Shown: piece after piece, positions 50,101 to 58,032 of the stretch
Numbering within the stretch: position 1 is the stretch's first letter
Layout: each line of letters starts with the position of its first letter
From: Mycetocola saprophilus
GTDB taxonomy: Bacteria > Actinomycetota > Actinomycetes > Actinomycetales > Microbacteriaceae
Assembly (NCBI RefSeq): GCF_000718085.1
Contig: NZ_JOEC01000001.1
Location: 620,001 to 684,000, forward strand
Length of the DNA stretch: 64,000 nt
Direction of reading: 5' to 3'
Program-made: the position numbers and the translations under genes
Notes under the pieces: model-generated
Seen by the model: only the letters and a program-made list of their open reading frames with translations
Databases searched by the model: none
Told to the model about the DNA's origin: nothing

Positions 50101-51116
50101 TTACCGGCGTGCGCGAGCGCGGCGTCGATCAACGGAACGTAGCGCTCGAGTGCCCAGGGCACGGTGAGCGGGTTGATCATCGAGGATCCGGTGACAAACG
50201 GCTGGTCGGTCGGTGCCACCACGGCGCCCTTGGCGACCGCGGGAATTGCCGCGTAGAGCGGCTGCGCCTCGATCTCGGCGCGGGTCTCCTCATCGGAGTA
50301 GAAGGTGAAGATCAGGTCCGAGCCGGCGAGCTTATCGGCGTTTTCCAGGCCGATCAGCGCCGAGTCGGTGCCCTCGGTTTCCTCGAACGAGTTGACCACG
50401 GGGTCCACGGTGAGGCCGAGCGCCGAGGCCATGGCCACCCGCTGCTCGCCGGGGAAGAACACGCCCAGGGTACCGGGGCCGGTGGTGTAGACGTAGGAGA
50501 AGGTCACGCCCGCATACTCGGGCCGCTTGGCGTTTTCCAACTGGGTCTTGATGTCGCTCACCAGATCGGCGGCCTCGGTGGACTTGCCCATGGCCTTGCC
50601 GATCATGGTGATCTGGTCATCCCAGGTGATGGTCCAGGGCTGCTTCGGGTAGGCGATGGTCGGGGCGATCTTGGAGAGGACGTCGTACTGCTCCTGGGTC
50701 ACGCCCGACCAGGGGGCGAGGATCAGGTCCGGGTCGAGGTCGGCGATGGTTTCCACGTCGAGCTCGGTGTTCCCGGTGAAGGTCTTGGGCAGCTTCCCGC
50801 CCTCCTTGGTCACGGCCTCGTGGACCCAGGGGAGGTAGCCGGTGTCGTCGCTACCCCAGGGGTATTCCTCCATGCCCACCGGGATGGTGCCGAGCGCGAT
50901 GGCGGTTTCGGCGGATCCCTGCCCGAGGGTCACGAAGCGCTTGGGGGTGCCGGTGATCTCGGCGGTTCCCAGTGCGTGGGTGATCGTGACGGTGTCGGCG
51001 GAGCCGGCGGCATCGCCGGTGGTTCCCTGGGCGGAGCAGCCCGCGAGTACCAGGGTGGCCGCGGCGAGGGCGGCGGCGAAGAGCGTGCGGCGGGGCCGCT
51101 GGACGGGGCGTCGCAT
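50097..51116 (-). CDS. Iron-siderophore ABC transporter substrate-binding lipoprotein
   Basis: A 339-residue lipoprotein. A basic n-region (MRRPVQRPRRTL) and hydrophobic stretch lead to the lipobox LAGC with Cys27. The mature part is a class III binding protein of the FepB/FecB type: RFVTLGQGSAETAIALGTIPVG near the N-terminus and DLDPDLILAPWSGVTQEQYD in lobe one. It captures ferric siderophore at the cell surface. First gene of the four-gene importer; AAAGG precedes the ATG. A DtxR/IdeR-like box overlaps its promoter. Confidence 0.94.
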   Translation of the reverse strand: MRRPVQRPRRTLFAAALAAATLVLAGCSAQGTTGDAAGSADTVTITHALGTAEITGTPKRFVTLGQGSAETAIALGTIPVGMEEYPWGSDDTGYLPWVHEAVTKEGGKLPKTFTGNTELDVETIADLDPDLILAPWSGVTQEQYDVLSKIAPTIAYPKQPWTITWDDQITMIGKAMGKSTEAADLVSDIKTQLENAKRPEYAGVTFSYVYTTGPGTLGVFFPGEQRVAMASALGLTVDPVVNSFEETEGTDSALIGLENADKLAGSDLIFTFYSDEETRAEIEAQPLYAAIPAVAKGAVVAPTDQPFVTGSSMINPLTVPWALERYVPLIDAALAHAGK

Positions 51117-51226
51117 GTGGAGCCTTTCGGTGGGGGAGGGTGCACCTGATCGGTGACTCGGGGATCGACGCGCGCCTCGTTCCGTGTGGATGGGGCATCC
51201 GCGAACCGGGGCGTCGAACCGTGTAG

Positions 51227-51245
51227 TTAGTCTAGCCTTACCTCA
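51227..51245 (-). promoter_or_regulatory. DtxR/IdeR-like iron box
   Basis: TTAGTCTAGCCTTACCTCA matches the 19-bp DtxR/IdeR consensus TTAGGTTAGSCTAACCTAA at 15 positions. It covers the -10 of the importer operon, the classical arrangement for iron-dependent repression. Confidence 0.65.
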
Positions 51246-51258
51246 CCTGAACTTTCAA
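51229..51258 (-). promoter_or_regulatory. Promoter of the siderophore importer operon
   Basis: On the minus strand TTGAAA (51258-51253), 18-bp spacer, TAGACT (51234-51229). Leader of about 105 nt. Confidence 0.6.
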
Positions 51259-51289
51259 ATATTTTGACACTTTGGGTGCGAGGGCAGCA

Positions 51290-51328
51290 AAAAACCGTGG
51301 ACCCCCGACTCGGGAATCCACGGTTTTT
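51290..51328. terminator. Terminator of the SURF1 operon
   Basis: AAAAACCGTGGA (51290-51301) pairs with TCCACGGTTTTT (51317-51328). It serves the minus-strand SURF1 gene; on the plus strand no gene reaches it. Confidence 0.85.
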
Positions 51329-51338
51329 CGGGATGGAT

Positions 51339-52196
51339 CTAACGTTCGGCGTGAATGCGCACGTCCTCCACCTCGGCGTCCTCGACATCGGCATCGGTGA
51401 GCTTCGAGGCGCGCTTGGCCGCGCGCTTGGCGGCGCGCACCTTCTCGGCCGGATCGTCCGAGTTCACCCGGCGATACTCCTCCCGCACGGCCCAGCCGAG
51501 GAAGGTGAAGCCCATCAGCGCAAACAGGATCCACTGGAACGCATAGGACAGGTGCGGGCCCTCATCGGGCTCGGGCTTCTTCACCGCCGCCGGACGCTGC
51601 TCGCTCGGGGCCGGATCCTCGGTGTCCAGCAGACCATAAGCACCGGTGTAGATGCGCTCCTTGAGGATCGCCTCCGCCTCGGGCAGGTTGACCGTCGCCA
51701 GCTGGCCGGAGGGGGCGCCGCGTCCACGAATGGTGTCCTCGCTGGCCTTGAGGCGTGCCACCACGGTGACCTCTCCGCTCGGCGGGGCGGGCACGTGATC
51801 GGGACGCTCGGCGTTGTTACCCTGCGGGACCCAGCCGCGGTTCACCAGGAACACCTTGCCGTTATCCAGGCGCAGCGGGGTCAGGATTTCATAGCCCGGG
51901 GAGCCATCGTAGGGACGGTTGCGCACCAGGATCTGCTTATCCTCCTCATAGCGACCATGCATGGTCACCGGGAGCCAGCGATCGTTAATGTTGAACGCAC
52001 TCTCCGAGGGGAGGGCCTGATCGATCTGCACCGGGGTCGCGTCGAAGTTCTTGGCCACGCGGGCGATCTCGTCCTCGCGCTCGCCGCGGCGATCCAGCTG
52101 CCAGTTGGAGAGCAGCACGCAGGCGATGGCAAACACGATCGCCACGCCCAGGTAGGCAAACCAGCGTTTTTCAAACACAAACCGCCAGCGGTTCAC
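51339..52196 (-). CDS. SURF1-family cytochrome oxidase assembly protein
   Basis: A 285-residue protein with two transmembrane helices, about 12-30 and 212-230, around an extracytoplasmic domain, the SURF1 layout. Motifs: LLSNWQLDRRGEREDEIARV, LPVTMHGRYEEDKQILVRNRP, FLVNRGWVPQGN (about 116-127). It helps cytochrome aa3 oxidase maturation, consistent with ctaA and ctaB. A charged C-terminal tail (KRAAKRASK and acidic end) follows the last helix. The GTG start at 52196 has GAGGAGA upstream and overlaps the preceding gene as GTGA. Confidence 0.92.
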   Translation of the reverse strand: MNRWRFVFEKRWFAYLGVAIVFAIACVLLSNWQLDRRGEREDEIARVAKNFDATPVQIDQALPSESAFNINDRWLPVTMHGRYEEDKQILVRNRPYDGSPGYEILTPLRLDNGKVFLVNRGWVPQGNNAERPDHVPAPPSGEVTVVARLKASEDTIRGRGAPSGQLATVNLPEAEAILKERIYTGAYGLLDTEDPAPSEQRPAAVKKPEPDEGPHLSYAFQWILFALMGFTFLGWAVREEYRRVNSDDPAEKVRAAKRAAKRASKLTDADVEDAEVEDVRIHAER

Positions 52197-52420
52197 GGGG
52201 TCTCCTCGGGGATGAAGGGGGCCACCTCGGCCGGGAAGCCACGGGAGGTGAGGAATTCGGTCAGAAACTCGGCGTGCTCGGCGCAGGCCAGCCACACCTT
52301 GCGTCGGGTTTCATCGTGGATCTTGGGGTTGCGCCAGGAGATCTTCACGGTGGCCTCGGCGCGGCACCCGGCTCGGGAGCACTCGTGGACGCCGGGATCG
52401 CCAAACAGGCCGCCTAGCAT
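52193..52420 (-). CDS. Small CxxxxC/CxxH putative zinc protein
   Basis: A 75-residue protein with C14-x4-C19 and C46-x2-H49, a possible zinc site, and a conserved-looking core TVKISWRNPKIHDETRRKVWLAC. I do not know its function; similar small proteins are common beside SURF1/DUF3099 in Microbacteriaceae. The ATG at 52420 lies 28 bp after the DUF3099 stop without a clear ribosome-binding site; the frame is open further upstream into that gene, so the start is uncertain. Its stop overlaps the SURF1 start. Confidence 0.7.
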   Translation of the reverse strand: MLGGLFGDPGVHECSRAGCRAEATVKISWRNPKIHDETRRKVWLACAEHAEFLTEFLTSRGFPAEVAPFIPEETP

Positions 52421-52448
52421 GCGGCCCGCGCGGACGTGAGGGAGGGGA

Positions 52449-52868
52449 TCATGCGGTCTCCGGTTTGGGGGTCGGGGTCTCCTCGGGGTGCTCATAGATG
52501 ACCCAGCTGTCGGGCGTGCCCGGCTCGGGTTCCGTCGGCTGCTCGGCGGGAGCCTCCTCGGCGAAGACCGGCTGCGGCGCGGGCTCGGGGATGCGCACGG
52601 TCTCGGGCATCGAGGCGGTGGGAATCAGTCCGCCGGGGGATTCGCGGCGACCCTCGACCGCGGGCCCGGGCATATTGGCCACCAGTACCGCAAAGTAGGG
52701 GATGAACACCGCACCCAGGATGGGCACCAGCATCCACCAGCCGTGCACAAACATCAGGCTCACCAAACACACCATCCGGATAGCCATCGCGATGAAATAT
52801 TGGCGCATGCGCCGGCGACGGTCTTCCTCGGGTGATCGCGGCAGTGTGGTGATCGAGGAGTCGTTCAT
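52449..52868 (-). CDS. DUF3099 membrane protein
   Basis: A 139-residue protein with a basic N-terminus (EEDRRRRMRQYF), two transmembrane helices (about 24-43 and 46-66) and a long Pro/Glu-rich cytoplasmic tail ending in TPTPKPETA. This is the layout of DUF3099, an actinobacterial family without known function. The ATG at 52868 is close behind a TAGGCT element (52884-52879), giving at most a few bases of leader. It begins the operon with the small zinc protein and SURF1. Confidence 0.82.
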   Translation of the reverse strand: MNDSSITTLPRSPEEDRRRRMRQYFIAMAIRMVCLVSLMFVHGWWMLVPILGAVFIPYFAVLVANMPGPAVEGRRESPGGLIPTASMPETVRIPEPAPQPVFAEEAPAEQPTEPEPGTPDSWVIYEHPEETPTPKPETA

Positions 52869-53019
52869 GTCGGTCCTAAGCCTACGCTCTTTCCCGGGAC
52901 ACCCTAAGCTGGAAGCAGCGCGCGGCCACCGGGTGGCCCCGCCGACACGAACATTCCCTCGAATTCGCTCCGGATGCCCCCGCGCCGGCGCGGTCGAGGC
53001 CCAGGTTTCAGGAGAAAAC

Positions 53020-53730
53020 ATGACCGACCCTCGTACCGTCCTTGTCACCGGTGGAAACCGCGGAATCGGCTTTGCCATCGCCGAGGAATTCCTCGCCCAG
53101 GGCCACCGCGTCGCCGTGACCGCCCGCTCGGGCGAGGGCCCCGCGGGTTCGCTGACAGTGCGCGCCGATGTCACCGACGCCGCCTCGGTGGACGCCGCCT
53201 TCACCGAGATTGAGGCCGCCTACGGTCCGGTCGAGGTTCTGGTCGCCAACGCCGGCATCACCCGCGACACGCTGCTGATGCGCATGTCCGAGGAGGACTT
53301 CGACACCGTCATCGACACCAACCTGGGTGGATCCTTCCGCGTGGTTAAGCGTGCCTCCAAGGGGATGCTCAAGGCGCGCTATGGCCGCATCGTCCTGATC
53401 TCCAGTGTTGTGGGCCTCTACGGTGGTCCCGGCCAGGTCAACTACTCCGCCTCCAAGGCGGCCCTGGTGGGCATGGCCCGCTCGATCACCCGCGAGCTGG
53501 GTGCCCGCGGCATCACCGCCAACGTGGTGGCCCCCGGGTTCATCGAGACCGACATGACCGCGGCCCTGCCCGAGGACACCCAGAAGCAGTACAAGGCCAG
53601 CATTCCCGCCGCCCGCTTCGCCTCGCCCTCCGAGGTGGCCAAGGTTGTGGCGTGGATCGGCGGCGAGGACGCCGGGTACATCTCCGGTGCCGTGATCCCC
53701 GTCGATGGCGGTCTGGGCATGGGGCACTAG
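53020..53730 (+). CDS. FabG-like 3-oxoacyl-ACP reductase
   Basis: A 236-residue classical SDR. TGGNRGIG is at residues 10-17, VLVANAGITRD at about 76-86, catalytic Ser in VLISSVVG (about 126), Tyr and Lys in YSASKAAL (about 143-150) and the FabG-type ending VIPVDGGLGMGH. Closest in type to actinobacterial FabG1/MabA, which reduces 3-oxoacyl-ACP with NADPH, but no other fatty acid gene is near. The CAGGAGA before the ATG at 53020 fixes the start against a much longer upstream frame. Confidence 0.88.
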   Translation: MTDPRTVLVTGGNRGIGFAIAEEFLAQGHRVAVTARSGEGPAGSLTVRADVTDAASVDAAFTEIEAAYGPVEVLVANAGITRDTLLMRMSEEDFDTVIDTNLGGSFRVVKRASKGMLKARYGRIVLISSVVGLYGGPGQVNYSASKAALVGMARSITRELGARGITANVVAPGFIETDMTAALPEDTQKQYKASIPAARFASPSEVAKVVAWIGGEDAGYISGAVIPVDGGLGMGH

Positions 53731-53740
53731 TCCCATACGC

Positions 53741-53782
53741 AAAAACGCGGGGCACCTCGAATCCGAGGTGCCCCGCGTTTTT
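53741..53782. terminator. Bidirectional terminator between the FabG-like gene and serB
   Basis: AAAAACGCGGGGCACCTCG pairs perfectly over 19 bp with 53764-53782 around AATC, with A and T runs on the outside. Confidence 0.92.
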
Positions 53783-53788
53783 CTGTGC

Positions 53789-54439
53789 CTAACCGCGCAG
53801 GCCCAGCAGCGGCAGAATGTCCGAGAGGTTGCGGCTACCCACGGCGACGCTCGCCTGGGCGCGCACGGCGGGCTTGGCGTCATAGGCCACCGAGAGCCCG
53901 GCGATCGCCATCATCTTCAGATCGTTGGCGCCGTCGCCCACGGCGATGGTGCGCTCAAGCGGCACCCCGAACTCGCCCGCCCACTCGCGCAGCGCCACGG
54001 CCTTAGCTTCGGCGTCGATGATGTCGCCGAGCACCTTGCCGGTCAGTGCGCCATCGATCACCTCGAGGCGGTTGGCACGCCAGCGGTTAAGTCCCAGCGA
54101 GTCCGCCAGCGGATCCAGCAGCTCATGGAACCCACCGGACACCACGGCCACCCGGCCGCCAGCCGCATGCACGCCGGCGATCAGATCGCGGGCACCATCG
54201 CTCAGCTCGATCCTTTCGCGCACCGCGTCAATCTCGGAAACACTCAGCCCTTTCAGGGTTGCGACACGCTCGCGCAGGCTCGCGGCAAAATCCAGCTCCC
54301 CGCGCATCGCCCGCTCGGTCACCGCGGCCACGTGCTCCAGGCTCCCGGCGCGCTCGGCGATCAGCTCAATCGCCTCATTTTTGATCAGGGTGGAATCCAC
54401 ATCCAGGATCACCAGGAAACGGGCGGGGGAGTCGCTCAT
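53789..54439 (-). CDS. serB: Phosphoserine phosphatase
   Basis: A 216-residue HAD hydrolase for the last step of serine synthesis. Motif I DVDST with the nucleophile Asp is at about 13-17, motif II VVSGGFHELLDPLA at about 99-112, motif III Lys in AEAKAVAL, motif IV GDGANDLKMM at about 168-177. It lacks the N-terminal ACT domains found in mycobacterial SerB2. Monocistronic. Confidence 0.93.
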   Translation of the reverse strand: MSDSPARFLVILDVDSTLIKNEAIELIAERAGSLEHVAAVTERAMRGELDFAASLRERVATLKGLSVSEIDAVRERIELSDGARDLIAGVHAAGGRVAVVSGGFHELLDPLADSLGLNRWRANRLEVIDGALTGKVLGDIIDAEAKAVALREWAGEFGVPLERTIAVGDGANDLKMMAIAGLSVAYDAKPAVRAQASVAVGSRNLSDILPLLGLRG

Positions 54440-54529
54440 GGGCTTCTGCTCTCTGTCGCAAAACGGCTATCGCCTCATTCTGGCATCAACTCGGCGACGG
54501 ATGTGTCACGCACTCCCGGTGCGGAGCGA

Positions 54530-54541
54530 TAGGCTTAGAAC
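54530..54541 (+). promoter_or_regulatory. Leaderless promoter -10 of the ABC ATPase gene
   Basis: TAGGCT at 54530-54535, six bases, then ATG at 54542. Confidence 0.55.
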
Positions 54542-55324
54542 ATGGCGAAGGTTCTGCACGTAGAAGACGTATCGGTGCTGCGAGATGGCAGCCCCATCCT
54601 GGATTCGGCGACCTGGACGGTCGGTTCCGATGAGCGCTGGGTCATCCTCGGACCCAACGGTGCCGGGAAAACCACCCTGCTGCAGCTTGCGGCCACCCAG
54701 CTGTACCCGACCCTCGGTACCGTGGACATCCTCGGCGACCGCCTGGGTCGCACCGACGTGTTCGAGCTGCGCCCGCGCATCGGATTCGCCTCCAGCGCGC
54801 TCTCCAAGCGTCTGCCGCAGGGCGAGACCGTGCTCAACGTCGTGATGACCGCCGCCTACTCGGTGACCGGTCGCTGGACCGAGGAGTACGAAAACATCGA
54901 CGAGAAGCGCGCCCACCGCGTGCTGAACGAGTGGAAGCTCGACCACCTCGCCGACCGCGCGTTTGGCACCCTGAGCGACGGCGAGCAGAAGCGGGTGCAG
55001 ATCGCCCGTGCGGTGATGACCGATCCCGAGCTGCTGCTGCTTGATGAGCCCGCCTCGAGCCTCGACCTCGGTGCCCGCGAAGAGCTGGTCGCCCTGCTCG
55101 GCGGCTTCGCGCGCTCGACCGAGGCCCCGGCCATCGTCATGGTGACCCACCACGTGGAGGAGATCCCCGTGGGCTTCACCCACGCACTGCTCATCCGCGA
55201 GGGTCGCATCGTGGCACAGGGTCCGCTCGCGGACACCGTGACCTCGGACAACCTCTCCACCACGTTTGGTCTGCCGATCAACGTGACCGAAACCGGCGGG
55301 CGCTACAACGCCCGCGCGGTCTAG
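54542..55324 (+). CDS. Stand-alone ABC ATPase
   Basis: A 260-residue single ABC cassette. Walker A is ILGPNGAGKTTLLQLA (about 35-50), the signature is LSDGEQKRVQIARAVM (about 143-158; Asp replaces the first Gly of LSGGQ), Walker B LLLLDEPASSLDLGAREEL and the H-loop VTHHVEEI. The LSDGEQK form and the region SALSKRLPQGETVLNVVMT match the YlmA/ModF-like group of soluble ATPases. No permease is encoded nearby, so role is unknown. It is followed by rpmE2, from which a separate -10 separates it. Confidence 0.87.
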   Translation: MAKVLHVEDVSVLRDGSPILDSATWTVGSDERWVILGPNGAGKTTLLQLAATQLYPTLGTVDILGDRLGRTDVFELRPRIGFASSALSKRLPQGETVLNVVMTAAYSVTGRWTEEYENIDEKRAHRVLNEWKLDHLADRAFGTLSDGEQKRVQIARAVMTDPELLLLDEPASSLDLGAREELVALLGGFARSTEAPAIVMVTHHVEEIPVGFTHALLIREGRIVAQGPLADTVTSDNLSTTFGLPINVTETGGRYNARAV

Positions 55325-55371
55325 GCCCAAGACCCGCCGGGGCGTGTTCGCACACCCCGGTATGAAGTCTG

Positions 55372-55394
55372 CTAAAGTTAGTAGCTGACTTAGC
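55372..55394. promoter_or_regulatory. rpmE2 -10 within an inverted repeat
   Basis: TAAAGT (55373-55378) is a plausible -10. It lies in an imperfect inverted repeat with ends GCTAA and TTAGC (55371-55394). This could be an operator; many rpmE2 genes respond to zinc, but the sequence does not match a Zur box I know. Confidence 0.35.
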
Positions 55395-55469
55395 TGCGCA
55401 GGTTTCGCGCCGCGCGGCCAAATCCCAAGACGTTTATCGTTACCACCATCCACTATCAAGGAAGTCCTC

Positions 55470-55718
55470 ATGAAGACCGACATCCACCCCACCTACGAAG
55501 CAGTTGTGTTCCGCGACCTCGCATCGGGTGAAACCTTCCTGACCCGTACCACGGTCAGCAGCGACAAGACCATCGAGCTCGACGGCGTGACCTACCCGGT
55601 CATCGACGTCGAAATCTCCTCGGCTTCGCACCCCTTCTACACCGGCAAGCAGCGCATCATGGACTCCGCCGGCCGCGTGGAGAAGTTCAACCAGCGTTTC
55701 GCAGGTTTCGGCGCGTAA
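55470..55718 (+). CDS. rpmE2: 50S ribosomal protein L31 type B
   Basis: An 82-residue L31 of type B, lacking the zinc-binding cysteines of the type A form. The family motif [20 protein letters not shown] opens the protein and [28 protein letters not shown] ends it. It replaces zinc-containing L31 under zinc limitation in many bacteria. AAGGAAG precedes the ATG. The leader is about 85 nt. Confidence 0.96.
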   Translation: MKTDIHPTYEAVVFRDLASGETFLTRTTVSSDKTIELDGVTYPVIDVEISSASHPFYTGKQRIMDSAGRVEKFNQRFAGFGA

Positions 55719-55733
55719 CCCGCACCCAACCTC

Positions 55734-55764
55734 AACCGGGTTCCTCTTTCGGGAGGGGCCCGGT
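55734..55764 (+). terminator. Terminator of rpmE2
   Basis: AACCGGG pairs with CCCGGTT, with an inner CCTC/GAGG helix; TTGTTTTGG follows. Confidence 0.8.
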
Positions 55765-55816
55765 TTTGTTTTGGTACGCCATTGCCGAACCGGCCCCCGC
55801 GAGGCAGGATAAGGCT

Positions 55817-57205
55817 ATGGAAACTGCCGACCTGCTCGATGCGATTCTCGCGGCCCGCCCGCCGCTCGCGAGTGGCGAGGCCGCGCCCGCGGATGGGGAT
55901 CCCGGGTCGGCCGCGACACGCCTGGGTCTCGGCGATCCCGAAACCCCCGCCGATCTGCTCGACAACCTCGCGGCCGCCACCTTCGCCGCCGCCCAGATCG
56001 CCGCGGCCGACCTGATCGCCCCCGCCGCACACACGCCCGTGACCGTCTCGCGGATGGGCGCATCCGCCTGGTTCCACGGCACCCTGCGCCCGCTGGGGTG
56101 GCTCCCCGGAAACCCCTGGAGCCCGCTCTCGGGTGGCATCCGGACCGCCGACGGATGGATCCGCACCCACGCCAACGCGCCCGCACACCGAATCGCGATG
56201 CTGGATGCGCTGGGCCTCGCCCACGACACCACCCGCGCACGCCTGGAAGCACGCCTGGCGCAGCTGGGCTCGATCGAGGCCGAGGACCGCATCGTCGGCT
56301 TCGGGGGAGCGGCCGCCCGGTTGCAGACCCGGGAGGAATGGCGACACTCGGCGCCCGGACGTGCCATCGCGTCCGAACCGTTGATCGCCTGGGAATCCAC
56401 CGGCTTCCCCGCCCGCCGACAGGGTGCCCCGGACCCCGAACGGCCCCTACGCGGGGTCCGTGTGCTCGATCTGACCCGGGTCATCGCCGGCCCGGTTGCG
56501 ACCCGCACCCTGGCGTTGCTGGGTGCCGACGTGCTCCGGATCGACCCACCGGACTGGTCCGAGCCCACCCTGGAATCCGAGATGCTCTGGGGCAAGCGCA
56601 CGGCCCGGCTCGATCTGCGTCACCGGATCGACCGGGAGCGCTTCCTCAACCTGCTGGCCGAGGCGGACATCCTGGTCCACGGCTACCGCGCCGACGCCCT
56701 GGAGCGCCTGGGATTTGGTGAGCGAGAGCGCGCCCGAATCCGCCCGGGACTCACCGAGGTGGCCCTCAACGCCTACGGGTGGAGCGGCCCCTGGCGAGGC
56801 CGCCGCGGGTTCGATTCGATCGTGCAGTTCAGCACCGGCGTCGCGGCCATCCCCGAGGAAGGAACTGCGCCGGTCTCGCTGCCCGTGCAGGCCCTCGATC
56901 ATGCAACCGGGATGCTTGCGGCAACCGCCGCCCTGCGCGGCTGGGCGCAGTCGGTACATCACGGCGAGGGGGTGCGGGCGCGCCTCTCGCTGGCCAAGAC
57001 CGCGAGCCTGCTGGATTCGCGGATCGGCACCGATCCACTCACCATCGTCACGGAGTCACCGGCCCCCACAACCCGGATCGAACACACATCCTGGGGGCTC
57101 GCACAGCGCCTGCCCTGGCCAGCCGCGTCCGCGGGCATTCGGGTGGATTCGGATCATCCGGCGCGGGCGCTGGGCGCCGACGCGCCACGCTGGGGACAGC
57201 GCTAA
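55817..57205 (+). CDS. CaiB/BaiF-family CoA transferase-like protein
   Basis: A 462-residue protein. The CaiB fold is clearest at about residues 195-300: RGVRVLDLTRVIAGPVATRTLALLGADVLRID, with the family's G/A-rich nucleotide-like loop, then NAYGWSGPWRGRRGFDSIVQ and QALDHATGMLAATAALRGW with the conserved Asp-His. The N-terminal 190 residues are less typical. Family III CoA-transferases move CoA between organic acids; the substrate is unknown and no companion acyl-CoA genes are near. The ATG at 55817 follows AGGATAAGG. Confidence 0.82.
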   Translation: METADLLDAILAARPPLASGEAAPADGDPGSAATRLGLGDPETPADLLDNLAAATFAAAQIAAADLIAPAAHTPVTVSRMGASAWFHGTLRPLGWLPGNPWSPLSGGIRTADGWIRTHANAPAHRIAMLDALGLAHDTTRARLEARLAQLGSIEAEDRIVGFGGAAARLQTREEWRHSAPGRAIASEPLIAWESTGFPARRQGAPDPERPLRGVRVLDLTRVIAGPVATRTLALLGADVLRIDPPDWSEPTLESEMLWGKRTARLDLRHRIDRERFLNLLAEADILVHGYRADALERLGFGERERARIRPGLTEVALNAYGWSGPWRGRRGFDSIVQFSTGVAAIPEEGTAPVSLPVQALDHATGMLAATAALRGWAQSVHHGEGVRARLSLAKTASLLDSRIGTDPLTIVTESPAPTTRIEHTSWGLAQRLPWPAASAGIRVDSDHPARALGADAPRWGQR

Positions 57206-57220
57206 CAGGCAGGGGCAGCC

Positions 57221-57922
57221 CTAGCGGACTGGCCACTCCCCGGAGGCCACAAAGTTCGGGTTCTTCGAGCGGCGCATGTATTCCTGGAAGGACGCGGCCT
57301 GCTCGGCGCACCAGTCCACCTGCTTGGCGTGCAGCTCGGCGGCGCTGAGCCCCTCCAGCTTGTCGGCATGGGCGCGGATCAGGGCCTGGGCCACATGGCC
57401 GGCGGCGATCGCGTCGGAGGCGGCGTCGTGGGCATCCAGCAGCGAGACGCCGTAAAACTCGGCCGAGGCCTCGAGGGTGCGCTTGCCCTTGCGGAAGCGG
57501 TCCACGGCCTTATCGATGACCAGCGGATCCACGATCGGGGACGGGTTTTCCAGCGGCGGGTAGCCATAGCGCAGCGCCTCATGGTGCAGCAGACTGAGGT
57601 CGTAGGGGGCGTTGTAGATGACCACCGGCACGTTGGCCGTCAGTAGCTCGCGCAGCGCGGAGATGATCTCGGCAACCACCAGGGCGGCGGGCTGACCCTC
57701 GGCGCGGGCGCGCTCGGTGGTGATGCCGTGGACCGCGGTGGCCTGCTCGGGAATCTCGACCCCGGGATCCGCCAGCCAGTCGTGGTTGCGGATCACCTCG
57801 CCTCGCGCATCGAGAATGCCCACGTGCGCGCTCACAATGCGGCTCGTGGTGACGTCGATCCCGGTGGTTTCCAGGTCGAAGACGGCGATCGGCTGGGTCC
57901 AGATGCTCGTGGTGGTATTCAC
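57221..57922 (-). CDS. DEDDh 3'-5' exonuclease (DnaQ-like)
   Basis: A 233-residue protein. ExoI motif FDLETTG (Asp and Glu, about residues 14-20), ExoII VIYNAPYDLSLL (about 102-113) and ExoIII LDAHDAASDAIA with His and Asp (about 162-173) complete the DEDDh set. It has no polymerase or UvrC-like fusion. These stand-alone proteins trim single strands in repair or serve as epsilon-like subunits; the specific role is unknown. The GTG start at 57922 is seven bases after a TAAGCT -10, a near-leaderless arrangement. Confidence 0.87.
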   Translation of the reverse strand: MNTTTSIWTQPIAVFDLETTGIDVTTSRIVSAHVGILDARGEVIRNHDWLADPGVEIPEQATAVHGITTERARAEGQPAALVVAEIISALRELLTANVPVVIYNAPYDLSLLHHEALRYGYPPLENPSPIVDPLVIDKAVDRFRKGKRTLEASAEFYGVSLLDAHDAASDAIAAGHVAQALIRAHADKLEGLSAAELHAKQVDWCAEQAASFQEYMRRSKNPNFVASGEWPVR

Positions 57923-57971
57923 GTTTCTAAGCTTAGGCCGGACCACCGATACCGGTGTGGAACACGCGCCG

Positions 57972-58023
57972 CCCACAACGCAAACGCGGACATCCCGGGG
58001 GACATCCGCGTGTGCGTTGTGGG
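57972..58023 (-). terminator. Terminator of treS
   Basis: CCCACAACGCA-A-ACGCGGA pairs with TCCGCGT-G-TGCGTTGTGGG, 18 bp with one mismatch, around a 14-nt loop. Confidence 0.75.
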
Positions 58024-58032
58024 CCGATATGG

